From the NCBI GenBank assembly GCA_963714425.1, contig CAVQOI010000004.1:62001-126000 (forward strand): a stretch of DNA of 64,000 nucleotides, given 5' to 3'. Shown here piece by piece: positions 17,202 through 25,859 of the stretch. Source of the stretch: DATCYX01 sp963714425 (lineage in GTDB: Bacteria > Chloroflexota > Anaerolineae > Anaerolineales > UBA4823). Numbering within the stretch: the first letter of the stretch is position 1; each line of letters starts with the position of its first letter. The translations under genes were made by a program, and so were the position numbers. Below the pieces are notes generated by a model that saw only the letters and a program-made list of their open reading frames with translations, searched no databases and was not told the DNA's origin.

Positions 17202-18247
17202 AACATCATGTTGTTGACCTTCTCCATACTTTCCTGTGACGGGCGTAATCGACTTTCCGGCAGGCGATTGAGAGCGGTCTCGGGTAAATTGTAAATGTCA
17301 AGCAACGATGGATGCGTGGTATCGATATAGATCAACCCGGTAATCAGGCAATTACAGCGATTGGCTTCCTCGAGCACATCGATCGCTGCACTGCGATCGG
17401 TTGGATCGTAATCGCGATCCAGCTTCTGCAAAACGATAGCAGAGCCATCATGCATCGTTACCTCAATCGCTTCCCCCTGTTGATAGTCAACCATGATCTC
17501 GTTCGCAGGTGGCACATAAGAGAGCTCGTGCAAAGCAACCTCATGCTCCCTCCCCCAGGCGTAGGAGTGCGTGGCAGAATCCTGATTGTTGAAGGTCACA
17601 CACGGACTGATGATATCGAGCACGGCAACACCGTCATGGCTCATGGCAGCTTTGATCAGCTCCTTGACCTGCTTTGGATCGCCCGCAAAGGACCGGGCCA
17701 CAAACGTCGCCCTTCCAACCAGCGCTTCCCATGCAATATCCACCGGCATGTAGGGATTGGTCCCCTGGCTTTTTAGTGTCAAGCCTACCTCTGCAGTTGC
17801 AGAAAACTGTCCTTTAGTCAAGCCATAGACGCCATTGTTTTCAATAATATACGCCATGCGCACATTGCGGCGAAGCATGTGCTTGAATTGTCCCATACCG
17901 ATGCTGGCCGTATCGCCATCTCCACTCACACCCAGGCCGCGCAAGGAGCGATCACCGAAGAGCGCTCCAGTAGCCAGCGATGGCATCCGCCCGTGCAGCC
18001 CGTTGAAACCAAACGAACGATTCAGGAAATACGCCGGGCTTTTGCTCGAGCAGCCAATACCGCTGAACTTCATGAGTTCTTCAGGACGGATATCCATCTC
18101 GTAACAGGCGGCGATTATCTGGCTGCTGATTGAATTATGCCCGCAACCCTGGCACAAAGTGCTCGGCGAGCCGCGGTAATCCGATTTGGACAGACCGATA
18201 GTATTTACCTGCAATTGAGGACCGCTTGATGTCATCTGTTCTGTCAT
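17198..18247 (-). CDS. korB: 2-oxoacid:ferredoxin oxidoreductase, beta subunit
   Basis: The thiamine-diphosphate subunit that decarboxylates a 2-oxoacid and reduces ferredoxin. It shows CQGCGHN and GIGCSSK near the N-terminus (Fe-S cluster cysteines) and the ThDP motif GVSGDGDTASIG followed by IENNGVYGLTKGQ. The ATG at 18247 has AGGA nine bases upstream and starts inside the alpha-gene boundary; a start at 18271 would overlap the alpha gene by 20 bases. Length is normal, with a longer C-terminal tail. It pairs with the alpha/gamma gene upstream. The preferred substrate (2-oxoglutarate or pyruvate) is uncertain. Confidence 0.9.
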   Translation of the reverse strand: MTEQMTSSGPQLQVNTIGLSKSDYRGSPSTLCQGCGHNSISSQIIAACYEMDIRPEELMKFSGIGCSSKSPAYFLNRSFGFNGLHGRMPSLATGALFGDRSLRGLGVSGDGDTASIGMGQFKHMLRRNVRMAYIIENNGVYGLTKGQFSATAEVGLTLKSQGTNPYMPVDIAWEALVGRATFVARSFAGDPKQVKELIKAAMSHDGVAVLDIISPCVTFNNQDSATHSYAWGREHEVALHELSYVPPANEIMVDYQQGEAIEVTMHDGSAIVLQKLDRDYDPTDRSAAIDVLEEANRCNCLITGLIYIDTTHPSLLDIYNLPETALNRLPESRLRPSQESMEKVNNMMF

Positions 18248-18251
18248 TTTA

Positions 18252-20102
18252 TTAATCCTTTTGCTCGTCACGCCCCTCTTTTGCGAGCAGCATCTGGCGC
18301 ACTCTGCGGGCTGTTAGAGGAAGCCCATCGTGATAAGCCAGCGAGACCAACCGGCTGACCATGCCTGGATACTCCAGACTAAGCAACTGGTGCATTTGTC
18401 CGTCACGATTTAGCTCAACAACATACACGCGCTGATGAGATTGAATGAATTCGTTTACTTCATCGGAGAATGGTACCGCGCGTATACGCATGAAATCCGT
18501 CTTTATTCCCATGTTTTCCAATTGGTGGCGAGCTTCCAACACAGCTGGCTCTGTAGAGCCATAGGCGATCACCCCAAAATCGGCACAATCCATGCATTCG
18601 ATGACTGGCTTAGGGACGTATGCGCGTGCGGTATCATATTTCTTTTTAAGACGTTCCATCGTGTCATGCCAGATCTGTGGGTCTTCAGAATATTCAGCGT
18701 TGTCTGTATGCCCTGTGCCCCGAGCCAAATATCCTGCTCGTGGATTTTTGTTACCAGGCACTGTGCGGTAAGGGATACCATCCCCATCAATATCCTTGTA
18801 CCTGCCCCAGTCTCCGTTGAGGTTCTCAAGATCTTCATCCCAGAGCACCTTCCCACGATCCATGGGAGTGTTCGGGTATTCAAATGGTTTAGTCATCCAA
18901 TTGTTCATACCTAAGTCCAGGTCTGATAAAACGAACACCGGTGTCTGCAAGCGCTCTGCGAGGTCGAAAGATTTCCAGCCAAATTCAAAGCACTCCGAGA
19001 CATTGCCAGGCAGGAGGATCACCTGGTTTGTATCCCCATGACCCATAAAATATACAAAGGTCAGGTCGCCTTGCATCGTGCGTGTGGGCAATCCTGTGCT
19101 TGGCCCCACGCGCTGAACATCCCAGACGACGACAGGTGTCTCAGAATAATATCCCAAGCCTGCATACTCGGTCATCAATGAAAGGCCAGGACCCGAAGTA
19201 GATGTCATCGCTCGCAAGCCAGACCACCCAGCTCCAATCGCCATGCCAATGGCAGCCAATTCATCTTCTGCCTGGACGACTGCGTAAGTGTTTTTCCCGG
19301 TTTCTGGGTCCTTGCGCAGCTGGGGCAAATATTCGCTAAGCGCTTCGGCTAAGCTGGATGCCGGCGTAATTGGATACCAGGATACAAACTGGACGCCACC
19401 GTAGATTGAACCAAGCGCCCCGGCAGTATTGCCATCTGCCATGATAAATCCATCGGTGGCATTCATCGCTTCAACCCGGTAAGGATCTTGTTTCTCGAGT
19501 TTTTCAGCAGCCCATTTGGATGCCGCCTGGATCACACCCCAGTTCATCTCGATTGGTTTTGCTTTTCCTTTGAAGTGAAATTCAATCGCCTGTTTGATTT
19601 TGTCCAGTTCAATCCCAAGCATCGGGGCGAGGAAACCCACATAAACCATGTTAGCGACGTAATCGCGCAGGCTTGAAGGCGCACCTGACTCTTTAGTGAG
19701 CTGCTTGACCGGCATTGGATAAGCGACGATATCATCCCGATTGATCGCATATTTGATATCATCCGCGTAAAAAAATGCGCCACCTGGGGCCACCATCGCC
19801 AAATCTCTGGCGAAGGTCGCCGTGTTCATGGCGACAACCACCTCATGCTCCTCGCGCCGGGCGAGGAAGCCGTCCTTACTAATCCGGATGGTGTACCAGG
19901 TTGGCAAACCCTGGATGTTGGATGGAAACAGGTTCTTTCCAGACGCCGGGATGCCCATACGAAAGAGGGCGCGCAAAAGAGTTAAATTCGATGTCTGGCT
20001 ACCGGATCCATTCACAGTGGCGACCGTTATAGAAAAATTGTTGACCGTTTCTGGCTGATCTACATTCAGCTTTTCATCCAGCTCAGATTGTAGTACGCTC
20101 AT
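18252..20102 (-). CDS. korA: 2-oxoacid:ferredoxin oxidoreductase, fused gamma-alpha subunit
   Basis: A 616-residue chain in which the gamma domain (about 20-190, with SITVATVNGSGSQTSN and GKNLFPSNIQGLPTWYTIRI) precedes the alpha domain (from about 215). The alpha domain has the YPITPASSLAEAL motif used for CoA and 2-oxoacid binding and a transketolase-C-like end. This fused form is common in KorA of anaerobes and archaea. It lies between the FCD regulator gene and korB on the same strand, 24 bases after the regulator stop. Confidence 0.92.
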   Translation of the reverse strand: MSVLQSELDEKLNVDQPETVNNFSITVATVNGSGSQTSNLTLLRALFRMGIPASGKNLFPSNIQGLPTWYTIRISKDGFLARREEHEVVVAMNTATFARDLAMVAPGGAFFYADDIKYAINRDDIVAYPMPVKQLTKESGAPSSLRDYVANMVYVGFLAPMLGIELDKIKQAIEFHFKGKAKPIEMNWGVIQAASKWAAEKLEKQDPYRVEAMNATDGFIMADGNTAGALGSIYGGVQFVSWYPITPASSLAEALSEYLPQLRKDPETGKNTYAVVQAEDELAAIGMAIGAGWSGLRAMTSTSGPGLSLMTEYAGLGYYSETPVVVWDVQRVGPSTGLPTRTMQGDLTFVYFMGHGDTNQVILLPGNVSECFEFGWKSFDLAERLQTPVFVLSDLDLGMNNWMTKPFEYPNTPMDRGKVLWDEDLENLNGDWGRYKDIDGDGIPYRTVPGNKNPRAGYLARGTGHTDNAEYSEDPQIWHDTMERLKKKYDTARAYVPKPVIECMDCADFGVIAYGSTEPAVLEARHQLENMGIKTDFMRIRAVPFSDEVNEFIQSHQRVYVVELNRDGQMHQLLSLEYPGMVSRLVSLAYHDGLPLTARRVRQMLLAKEGRDEQKD

Positions 20103-20126
20103 GATTACTCCTTCAATCCCAGTGTG

Positions 20127-20831
20127 CTATTCCGCCCCAGTAACATGACCTAGCAGTTTGGATACAGGCCGCTGGTGGAGGAGATCTGTATGCTCGACCA
20201 GCGCACTGAAGCCTTCATTGAAGTTTCCGGCGCAAATGGCATCGACCATGCGCTGGTGGTATTTCCAAACGTCGAGCAGGTATTCGAGGCCAGCATACAG
20301 GTTTAAACCCACCGCCTCATAAGCCACCCAGTATGCCTCGAGTATCCCCTGCACGAAGGGATTCTCCATGCGACTATACATCAGCATATGTAGCTGGCGG
20401 TGCTCATCATGCGGGATTTCGATCTTTGGACCGCGCAGCTTCCCCCAAGCTCTGGTTAGCAACTGTTTCAACAGTGTATGGTCTTCAGGAGTGAGCAATC
20501 GCACGGCCTGGTGCCAATAGGCAGCTTCCACATGATTTCGCAGCTCGGAGAACTTGTCAAAGTATGACCGATCGAGCTTGATGGCATATTCCAGGCTTTG
20601 GCTGATGGTCGGGTAGAAGGTATATGGCAGCCGCCGGATACCAGTACGCGGCCGTACTTCAACCAACCCCATGGCGCGCGCAACTTCAAGCTGTTCGCGC
20701 AGTCGTGGAACACTCACGCCAAGCGTCTCGCTGAGCTCCATAAGCGGAGGGAGACGCTCGGGTTCCCCTTCACCATTCGGCAGTGAGACCAAATACTGAA
20801 AAAACTCGGAGGTCAAGTGAGGAGATTGCAT
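20127..20831 (-). CDS. GntR-family transcriptional regulator with FCD ligand domain
   Basis: A 234-residue protein with an N-terminal winged helix (LPPLMELSETLGVSVPRLREQL, then GLVEVRPRTGIRRLP) and a C-terminal all-helical FCD domain with E(I)xxxHRQLHMLMY and HQRMVDAI motifs that normally supply metal-binding histidines and an acidic residue. FCD regulators respond to organic acids or amino acids. It is the first gene before korAB on the same strand and probably controls that operon and itself through the palindrome at 20870-20887. Confidence 0.82.
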   Translation of the reverse strand: MQSPHLTSEFFQYLVSLPNGEGEPERLPPLMELSETLGVSVPRLREQLEVARAMGLVEVRPRTGIRRLPYTFYPTISQSLEYAIKLDRSYFDKFSELRNHVEAAYWHQAVRLLTPEDHTLLKQLLTRAWGKLRGPKIEIPHDEHRQLHMLMYSRMENPFVQGILEAYWVAYEAVGLNLYAGLEYLLDVWKYHQRMVDAICAGNFNEGFSALVEHTDLLHQRPVSKLLGHVTGAE

Positions 20832-20869
20832 AATCGCTAGCCTCGAGTTCGTGACAGAATATCTTGATT

Positions 20870-20887
20870 AATATGATTATTCATATT
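20870..20887. promoter_or_regulatory. palindromic operator candidate for the FCD regulator
   Basis: AATATGA-TTAT-TCATATT is a perfect inverted repeat of 7 bp arms, 39 bases upstream of the regulator ATG. It is AT-rich and overlaps the sequences where the -10 of the minus-strand promoter would lie (TATTAA). Size and position suit autoregulation by a dimeric GntR-type protein. Confidence 0.55.
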
Positions 20888-20931
20888 ATTTGGTGAATTC
20901 TATCACCCCCATACTAACATGTCAAGCGCCT

Positions 20932-21807
20932 CTATTCTGATGGGGTCTGGTCGAGCAGTTCAGGAAGCGCTTGTAACGCCTTGCTCAGGCGTGTTCCATG
21001 CCAGGTGATCAGGCTACCATCGAGTTGATGCGTACGACCTTCCCGCACTGCACTCGTTGCAGAGAACAGCTCTTTTATCTCTGCTTCTTGGGCGGATGAA
21101 AATGCGTAGGGTTCATCAGGAAGCAAGATAAGCTCGGGATCTACAGCAAGAATTTCATCTAATGCAAGGCGAGGGTAGCGCGTGTCCCTCCCGCCGGGAT
21201 CTTGCGCTGCGACCCTACCCAGGTCGGCGTCTAGCGGGTAGCGGCGTTCCCTTCCAGCGAATGCATTCTCCCCGCCAAGCTGATGCAATAGATCTGAGGA
21301 GTAGGTTTCGCTGTTAAAAGTCATCCACCAAGCCCTGTCTCCTTCACCTGCGTCATACCAGATGGGACAGAAATACCGCACCGGCGTACGATTTTGGGCA
21401 GCTTTTTGCGCCCATTCCAGCCCAACTTCAAGGCTCTCGACGCGGGCCGCTGCGAGACTGCTGTGGAAGAGACCAGCCAGAGTCCATAGCAAATCCAAAG
21501 CCTGGCGCACTGTTTTCGGGAAAGTCACCCAGACCTTCACCCCAGCCGCTTCAAGAGATTCGACTGCCTGGAGCGTGTTTTCTTCCCAATTGGCGATTAC
21601 TAGATCCGGCTTAAGGTCAATGATATCCGCCACGGCTGGATTCTTTGGACCACCTAAGCGTGGCAGCCCCTCAACCTGGGCGGCAGGCTGAGAACAGTAA
21701 TCTGTAATCCCAACCACCGCCGAGCCAAATCCGAGATCGAAAAGGCTTTCGGTCATGGATGGCACCAGGGAAACCACCCGTTCTGGAGGCTTAACGAAAT
21801 GGTGCAC
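20932..21807 (-). CDS. BtuF-like metal-receptor-fold protein without signal peptide
   Basis: A helical-backbone metal receptor of the class III periplasmic-binding fold. The start RVVSLVPSMTESLFDLG, then LGGPKNPAVADIIDLKPDLVIANWEEN, and the later EILAVDPELILLPDEPYAF match BtuF and related cobalamin or iron-chelate receptors. Unlike BtuF it has no signal peptide or lipobox: the first hydrophobic stretch is the first beta strand, starting about residue 10 from a GTG at 21807. No ABC transporter genes are near. It may be cytoplasmic, or act with a separate domain. Substrate unknown. Confidence 0.75.
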   Translation of the reverse strand: MHHFVKPPERVVSLVPSMTESLFDLGFGSAVVGITDYCSQPAAQVEGLPRLGGPKNPAVADIIDLKPDLVIANWEENTLQAVESLEAAGVKVWVTFPKTVRQALDLLWTLAGLFHSSLAAARVESLEVGLEWAQKAAQNRTPVRYFCPIWYDAGEGDRAWWMTFNSETYSSDLLHQLGGENAFAGRERRYPLDADLGRVAAQDPGGRDTRYPRLALDEILAVDPELILLPDEPYAFSSAQEAEIKELFSATSAVREGRTHQLDGSLITWHGTRLSKALQALPELLDQTPSE

Positions 21808-21852
21808 AACCTGGTGTCCATTCCCCTTTTTCTGGCGGTTGCACGTTCTTAT

Positions 21853-23040
21853 TCACTGTGCCATTTCTTTGTGAAGCAAGCCTATTGCTGCTTCTGCCAT
21901 CAAAACAGCGGCGCGAGGCAATGCGTCTTCATCGATATCAAAGCGCGGGTGGTGGTGAGGAGCATCCAACCCCCTGGCTGGATTGGCTGAGCCAATGAAG
22001 AAAAAACAGCCTGGAATTTCCTGCATAATGAACGCCATATCCTCGGAGACCATGGATTGGAAATTCACGTCGAGTACATCATCCGGTCTGACACGCCTGG
22101 CAACTGATTGTACTTCCCCCGCCAGATAGGCGTCATTTACGACCGGGGGAGTAATGGAAGTGACCTCAACCTGGGCTTCACATTGCGTGGCAGATGCCAC
22201 TCCCTGCACAACTTGGTGGAAACGCTCTAATACTTTCTGGCGAACCTCGGGAGTGAATGTACGAATTGTGCCCAACAGCTCCACCTGTTGTGGGATCACA
22301 TTAAAAGCTTCCCCACCATGGAGCGACGTCACGCTCACGACAGCAGATTCCAAGGGAGGTACGTTACGAGAGGTGATGGATTGAAGTGCAGAGACAATAT
22401 GGGCAGCTGCAACGACAGGATCGATAGAGAGATGAGGCGAGGCACCATGCCCCCCTTTTCCGATCACTCGAACTTTGAAAATCTCAGCGGCTGCCATCAC
22501 GGGACCCGGGGCGATGCCTAGCCAACCAAGGGGTTTTTCATTCCAGAGATGTAAAGCCATGCAGAATTGCGGACGTGGATTTTCCAGAACCCCTTCTTTA
22601 ATCATGGCGGCTGCCCCTCCCAACCCTTCTTCAGCTGGCTGGAATACGAATTTGACCGTGCCTGCAAGCTCCTCCGCCCGCGCCTTCAGCATACGTGCTA
22701 CTGTCAGCCCGACCGCGACGTGACCATCATGCCCGCAAGCGTGCATTACTCCAGGATTACTCGAAGCGTACGCTGCACCTGTAGCTTCGAGGATGGGAAG
22801 CGCGTCCATATCGAAACGCAACATGAGCACCGGACCAGGATGTCCCCCCTCCAGGAGACCCACCACACCTGTTTTGGCAATGCCTGTTACCACCTCAAGA
22901 TCGAGCTCTGCCAGCTGGCGTGCTACGATCCCAGCTGTGCGCACCTCCTGAAAGCCAAGCTCTGGGTGGCTGTGGAAATCCCGGCGCAACTCGCGCGTAT
23001 ATTCAAATAAGTTCAGGCTTTCTTCAAGGAAGCTGGCCAT
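21853..23040 (-). CDS. M20-family amidohydrolase
   Basis: A dinuclear metal amidohydrolase or aminoacylase of 395 residues, similar to hippurate hydrolases and indole-acetyl-amino-acid hydrolases. Motifs: RRDFHSHPELGFQE at the N-terminus, RFDMDALPI, MHACGHDGHVAVGL with metal-binding Cys and His, FQPAEEGLGGAAAMI with the catalytic Glu, and a C-terminal HHHPRFDID. The dimerisation domain lies between about 185 and 300. It follows the RicT/PSP1 gene by 20 bases. Substrate not resolved. Confidence 0.9.
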   Translation of the reverse strand: MASFLEESLNLFEYTRELRRDFHSHPELGFQEVRTAGIVARQLAELDLEVVTGIAKTGVVGLLEGGHPGPVLMLRFDMDALPILEATGAAYASSNPGVMHACGHDGHVAVGLTVARMLKARAEELAGTVKFVFQPAEEGLGGAAAMIKEGVLENPRPQFCMALHLWNEKPLGWLGIAPGPVMAAAEIFKVRVIGKGGHGASPHLSIDPVVAAAHIVSALQSITSRNVPPLESAVVSVTSLHGGEAFNVIPQQVELLGTIRTFTPEVRQKVLERFHQVVQGVASATQCEAQVEVTSITPPVVNDAYLAGEVQSVARRVRPDDVLDVNFQSMVSEDMAFIMQEIPGCFFFIGSANPARGLDAPHHHPRFDIDEDALPRAAVLMAEAAIGLLHKEMAQ

Positions 23041-23060
23041 TGATTAGGCACAAACACAAC

Positions 23061-23972
23061 TTAATGCTTTGCTTGATCTTCCTTCTGGCAATCGCATAGC
23101 CCATCCCCGTGCTTTTTGCACGGAGATTGCGCCTTTTTGCGAAGCGCCTCGAGCTCATCCCAGGGTTGAAGCTCCTCGTGCGAAAATTCAACACGGGTAC
23201 CGGCCTCAAGTTCGACGAGGACTGCCTGCTTCAGCGGATAGGTATCCAATACCCTGCCCTCCCCTTGCGGGGTGACCACGCGCTTGTTCCGTTTGGGAAG
23301 TTGCCTGCGCGCCTCGACGTATTGCTCGTACTCATACACCAGACAGCAACGCAGCCTGCCGCACATTCCTGTAATTTCAGAAGGCGTCAGGGAGATGCCT
23401 TGTTCCTTCGCCATTTTGATAGAAATGGGGCTGAATTCCGTCAGGAACATCGAGCAGCATCGTTTCTCCATGCCGCAAGCGCCCATGCCTCCCAAGATTT
23501 TCGCCACATCTCGGGGACCGATCAAACGCATCTCCACATTCGATCGTGGATACAGGCGCTGCATTGCCGAGCGCAGCTTCTTTGTATCCACGCGGGTCTC
23601 CGCTTCGGTGCTAAACAGAAATGATAGACGCGATCCATCAAAGGTAAATTCCGAGCCGACAATCTTGATCGCATCCATCCTCAGCTCGGACGCTTTGGCG
23701 CGGCAATTGATCGTCGCCTCCAGTTCTTTTTTTTGCCAGATCTGGCGGAGAACCAGATCACGCGGTGTGGCGCGGCGCTGGATTGATTTCCATGTGCCTT
23801 CAGGCGGTAGCTGGGGGTCTTCTACAACTTGCACCACTTCTCCGAGCTGTGCTCCCCGGCTCGTCTCTACGATAGCATGGTCCCCAAGACGCAAACCGGG
23901 GCAAGTGCTCGCATCGAAGTGGTAGATCTTTCCAATTTTTTGAAACCTGATACCGACAACATTATGAGCCAT
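23061..23972 (-). CDS. PSP1 domain protein, RicT/YaaT type
   Basis: A 303-residue member of the RicT family. It carries the cysteine-rich signature GACGMEKRCCS and, 45 residues later, GMCGRLRCC, the set that binds Fe-S clusters in RicT of Bacillus, where RicA-RicF-RicT controls phosphorelay and RNase Y. The N-terminus starts VGIRFQKIGKIYHFD. The C-terminus has four extra cysteines or histidines (CKKHGDGLCDC), possibly another metal site. A TATACT box lies upstream on the minus strand. Confidence 0.85.
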   Translation of the reverse strand: MAHNVVGIRFQKIGKIYHFDASTCPGLRLGDHAIVETSRGAQLGEVVQVVEDPQLPPEGTWKSIQRRATPRDLVLRQIWQKKELEATINCRAKASELRMDAIKIVGSEFTFDGSRLSFLFSTEAETRVDTKKLRSAMQRLYPRSNVEMRLIGPRDVAKILGGMGACGMEKRCCSMFLTEFSPISIKMAKEQGISLTPSEITGMCGRLRCCLVYEYEQYVEARRQLPKRNKRVVTPQGEGRVLDTYPLKQAVLVELEAGTRVEFSHEELQPWDELEALRKKAQSPCKKHGDGLCDCQKEDQAKH

Positions 23973-24015
23973 ATTTCAACCAATCATCGATCATAGAGTA
24001 TAAAAATAACCAATT

Positions 24016-24042
24016 GACAGCAAGTATATCTCGCTTGCTGCC
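24016..24042 (-). terminator. weak hairpin between mrp and the RicT gene
   Basis: On the minus strand a 9-bp stem with one G-T pair and a 9-base loop is followed by AATTGG and a T-rich stretch ending in five T. It may end the iscX-nuo-mrp transcript. The same bases lie directly upstream of the RicT gene and may also be part of its promoter. Confidence 0.35.
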
Positions 24043-24118
24043 AACTGGCAACTGGTGTGTTGCAGAGGGTACGTGGCAGAGTGTCGAAATCTGGCACTCA
24101 TAACACGCTCACGATGAA

Positions 24119-25201
24119 TTATCCGACCAGATTTATCGGTACGAAATTCCCCTGGGTCATAGCAGCCACGCTGATCTTTGCGGCGATATCCATCGCGACC
24201 TGCGTCAACGCACGCGATACAGGCGACTCCGGTGCAGATATTGTCACTGGGACACCGCTATCCCCACCAACACGCACCGCGCTTTCCATTGGAATCGCAC
24301 CGATGAATGGAACTCCAGACTCTAGTGCCAGCCGTTCACCGCCACCGCTGCCAAAGACATCCATTCGGCTTCCGTCGGGCAACTCCAGGTAGCTCATGTT
24401 CTCGACTACACCAAAGATCGGCACATCCAGCTGCCGGAACATCTCCAGACCCCGGCGAGCATCATCGAGAGAAACTTGCTGGGGGAGTGTAACGATAATC
24501 GCGCCACTGAGTGGCAGAGACTGCGCCAAACTCAGCGCGGCATCCCCCGTTCCCGGTGGCAAATCAATCACCAGATAATCCAACTCACCCCAGTTCACAT
24601 CCGTGAGGAACTGGCGGATGGCGGAGTGCAACATCGGACCGCGCCAAATGAGCGGTTGATCGGGCTTCACCAGGAAACCGATTGACATGACTTTAACGCC
24701 ATACGCCTCGGCGGGCACAAGCTTTTCACCTTGTGGGTTAGGCAATTTCTGCAAACCCATCATCGTGGGCACGTTGGGACCATAGATATCCGCGTCCAAT
24801 AACCCGACGCGCGCCCCACTCTGAGCCAACACGACAGCCGAGTTGACCGCTACGGTCGTCTTGCCAACCCCCCCTTTGCCGGATGCAATTGCCACAGCGT
24901 TACGGATGGGCAAGTCAAGCAAGCCGCGCGGGCGTCCATCGCTGGGGACGTTGGCATTCATATTGATCTCCACATTGCCAACGCCCGGAACGCTTGCCAC
25001 AGCTTCGCGCGCCTCGCGCTCAATCTGTGATTTAAGCGGGCAAGCTGGCGTTGTCAGCATGATTGTGAAACTGACTTTCTCACCATCAATTTTTAGATCG
25101 TGGATCATATTCAACGAGACCAGGTCGCGGTGTAGCTCGGGCTCCTGGACTTTGCTCAGGGCAGCCATCACCCCGTCCTGCGTCACTTTTTCTTCGGTCA
25201 T
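24119..25201 (-). CDS. mrp: Mrp/NBP35-family P-loop Fe-S cluster carrier
   Basis: A 360-residue ATP-dependent Fe-S carrier. The N-terminal MIP18/DUF59-like domain (about 1-95) has LHRDLVSLNMIHDL and TTPACPLKSQIE. The P-loop domain has ASGKGGVGKTTVAVN, DADIYGPNVPTMMG and VIDLPPGTGD. The CxxC that usually bridges the dimer near the C-terminus is not seen, so cluster binding may rest on other residues. Relatives such as eukaryotic Ind1 load Fe-S clusters into complex I, which fits its position as last gene of the nuo operon. A 35-base gap separates it from nuoI. Confidence 0.9.
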   Translation of the reverse strand: MTEEKVTQDGVMAALSKVQEPELHRDLVSLNMIHDLKIDGEKVSFTIMLTTPACPLKSQIEREAREAVASVPGVGNVEINMNANVPSDGRPRGLLDLPIRNAVAIASGKGGVGKTTVAVNSAVVLAQSGARVGLLDADIYGPNVPTMMGLQKLPNPQGEKLVPAEAYGVKVMSIGFLVKPDQPLIWRGPMLHSAIRQFLTDVNWGELDYLVIDLPPGTGDAALSLAQSLPLSGAIIVTLPQQVSLDDARRGLEMFRQLDVPIFGVVENMSYLELPDGSRMDVFGSGGGERLALESGVPFIGAIPMESAVRVGGDSGVPVTISAPESPVSRALTQVAMDIAAKISVAAMTQGNFVPINLVG

Positions 25202-25236
25202 GAATTCCTTCCTGTCACAATACTCATATCAATCGT

Positions 25237-25845
25237 TCAAACACCAGCTTTTCGAGCTGCTTTTGCAGCTTCAGCGGCAGCACGGGCAGCCTCTTCACGT
25301 TCATAGTTCGTAGGACGGATCGAAGCATAATACGATACAGGTTTCATCAGCTTATCTTTATCGTAAATATTATGTTTGTGACGATCGTAGACCGCGATTT
25401 CATAGTCGTGGTCCATTTTGATCGCATCAAACGGACAATACTCGGCGCAGAATCCGCAATTCATGCAGATATCAACGTCGATATAGAATTCTCTAGGCTC
25501 AGGAATGGGCCGCCCAGTGTTCGGATCTGAAGTTCGTTCGATCCAGATGCATTGCGGCGGGCAGACTTTTGCGCAAATACCGCAGGAGGTGCAGCGTTCG
25601 GTGATCTCGCCATTTTCGTCCTCCTCATAAAGCAAGAAGGGGATGTAGCGAAATTCCTCCGGCACCGGCAATTTCTCCTCTGGATATTGCACGGTAAAGA
25701 TGCCACGTGTTTGGCTGCTACTGCGATGGGCAATTCCCTCTTTGTTGTAATAGCGCTTTCCCCACCAGCGCATGTCATCGAGGTAGGTGTCTACAAAGCG
25801 TCGTAATGTAACGCTTAATCCTTTGATTATCCCTAATCCATCCAT
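25237..25845 (-). CDS. nuoI: NADH-quinone oxidoreductase subunit I
   Basis: The ferredoxin-like subunit that holds clusters N6a and N6b between the peripheral arm and the membrane. Two 4Fe-4S motifs are intact: CTSCGICAKVCP and, 40 residues later, CMNCGFCAEYCP. The N-terminus starts MDGLGIIKGLSVTLRRF. An Ala/Lys-rich tail (EEAARAAAEAAKAARKAG) extends the C-terminus past the usual end. It follows nuoCD by 14 bases. Confidence 0.93.
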   Translation of the reverse strand: MDGLGIIKGLSVTLRRFVDTYLDDMRWWGKRYYNKEGIAHRSSSQTRGIFTVQYPEEKLPVPEEFRYIPFLLYEEDENGEITERCTSCGICAKVCPPQCIWIERTSDPNTGRPIPEPREFYIDVDICMNCGFCAEYCPFDAIKMDHDYEIAVYDRHKHNIYDKDKLMKPVSYYASIRPTNYEREEAARAAAEAAKAARKAGV

Positions 25846-25859
25846 AACTCTCTCCGTAA

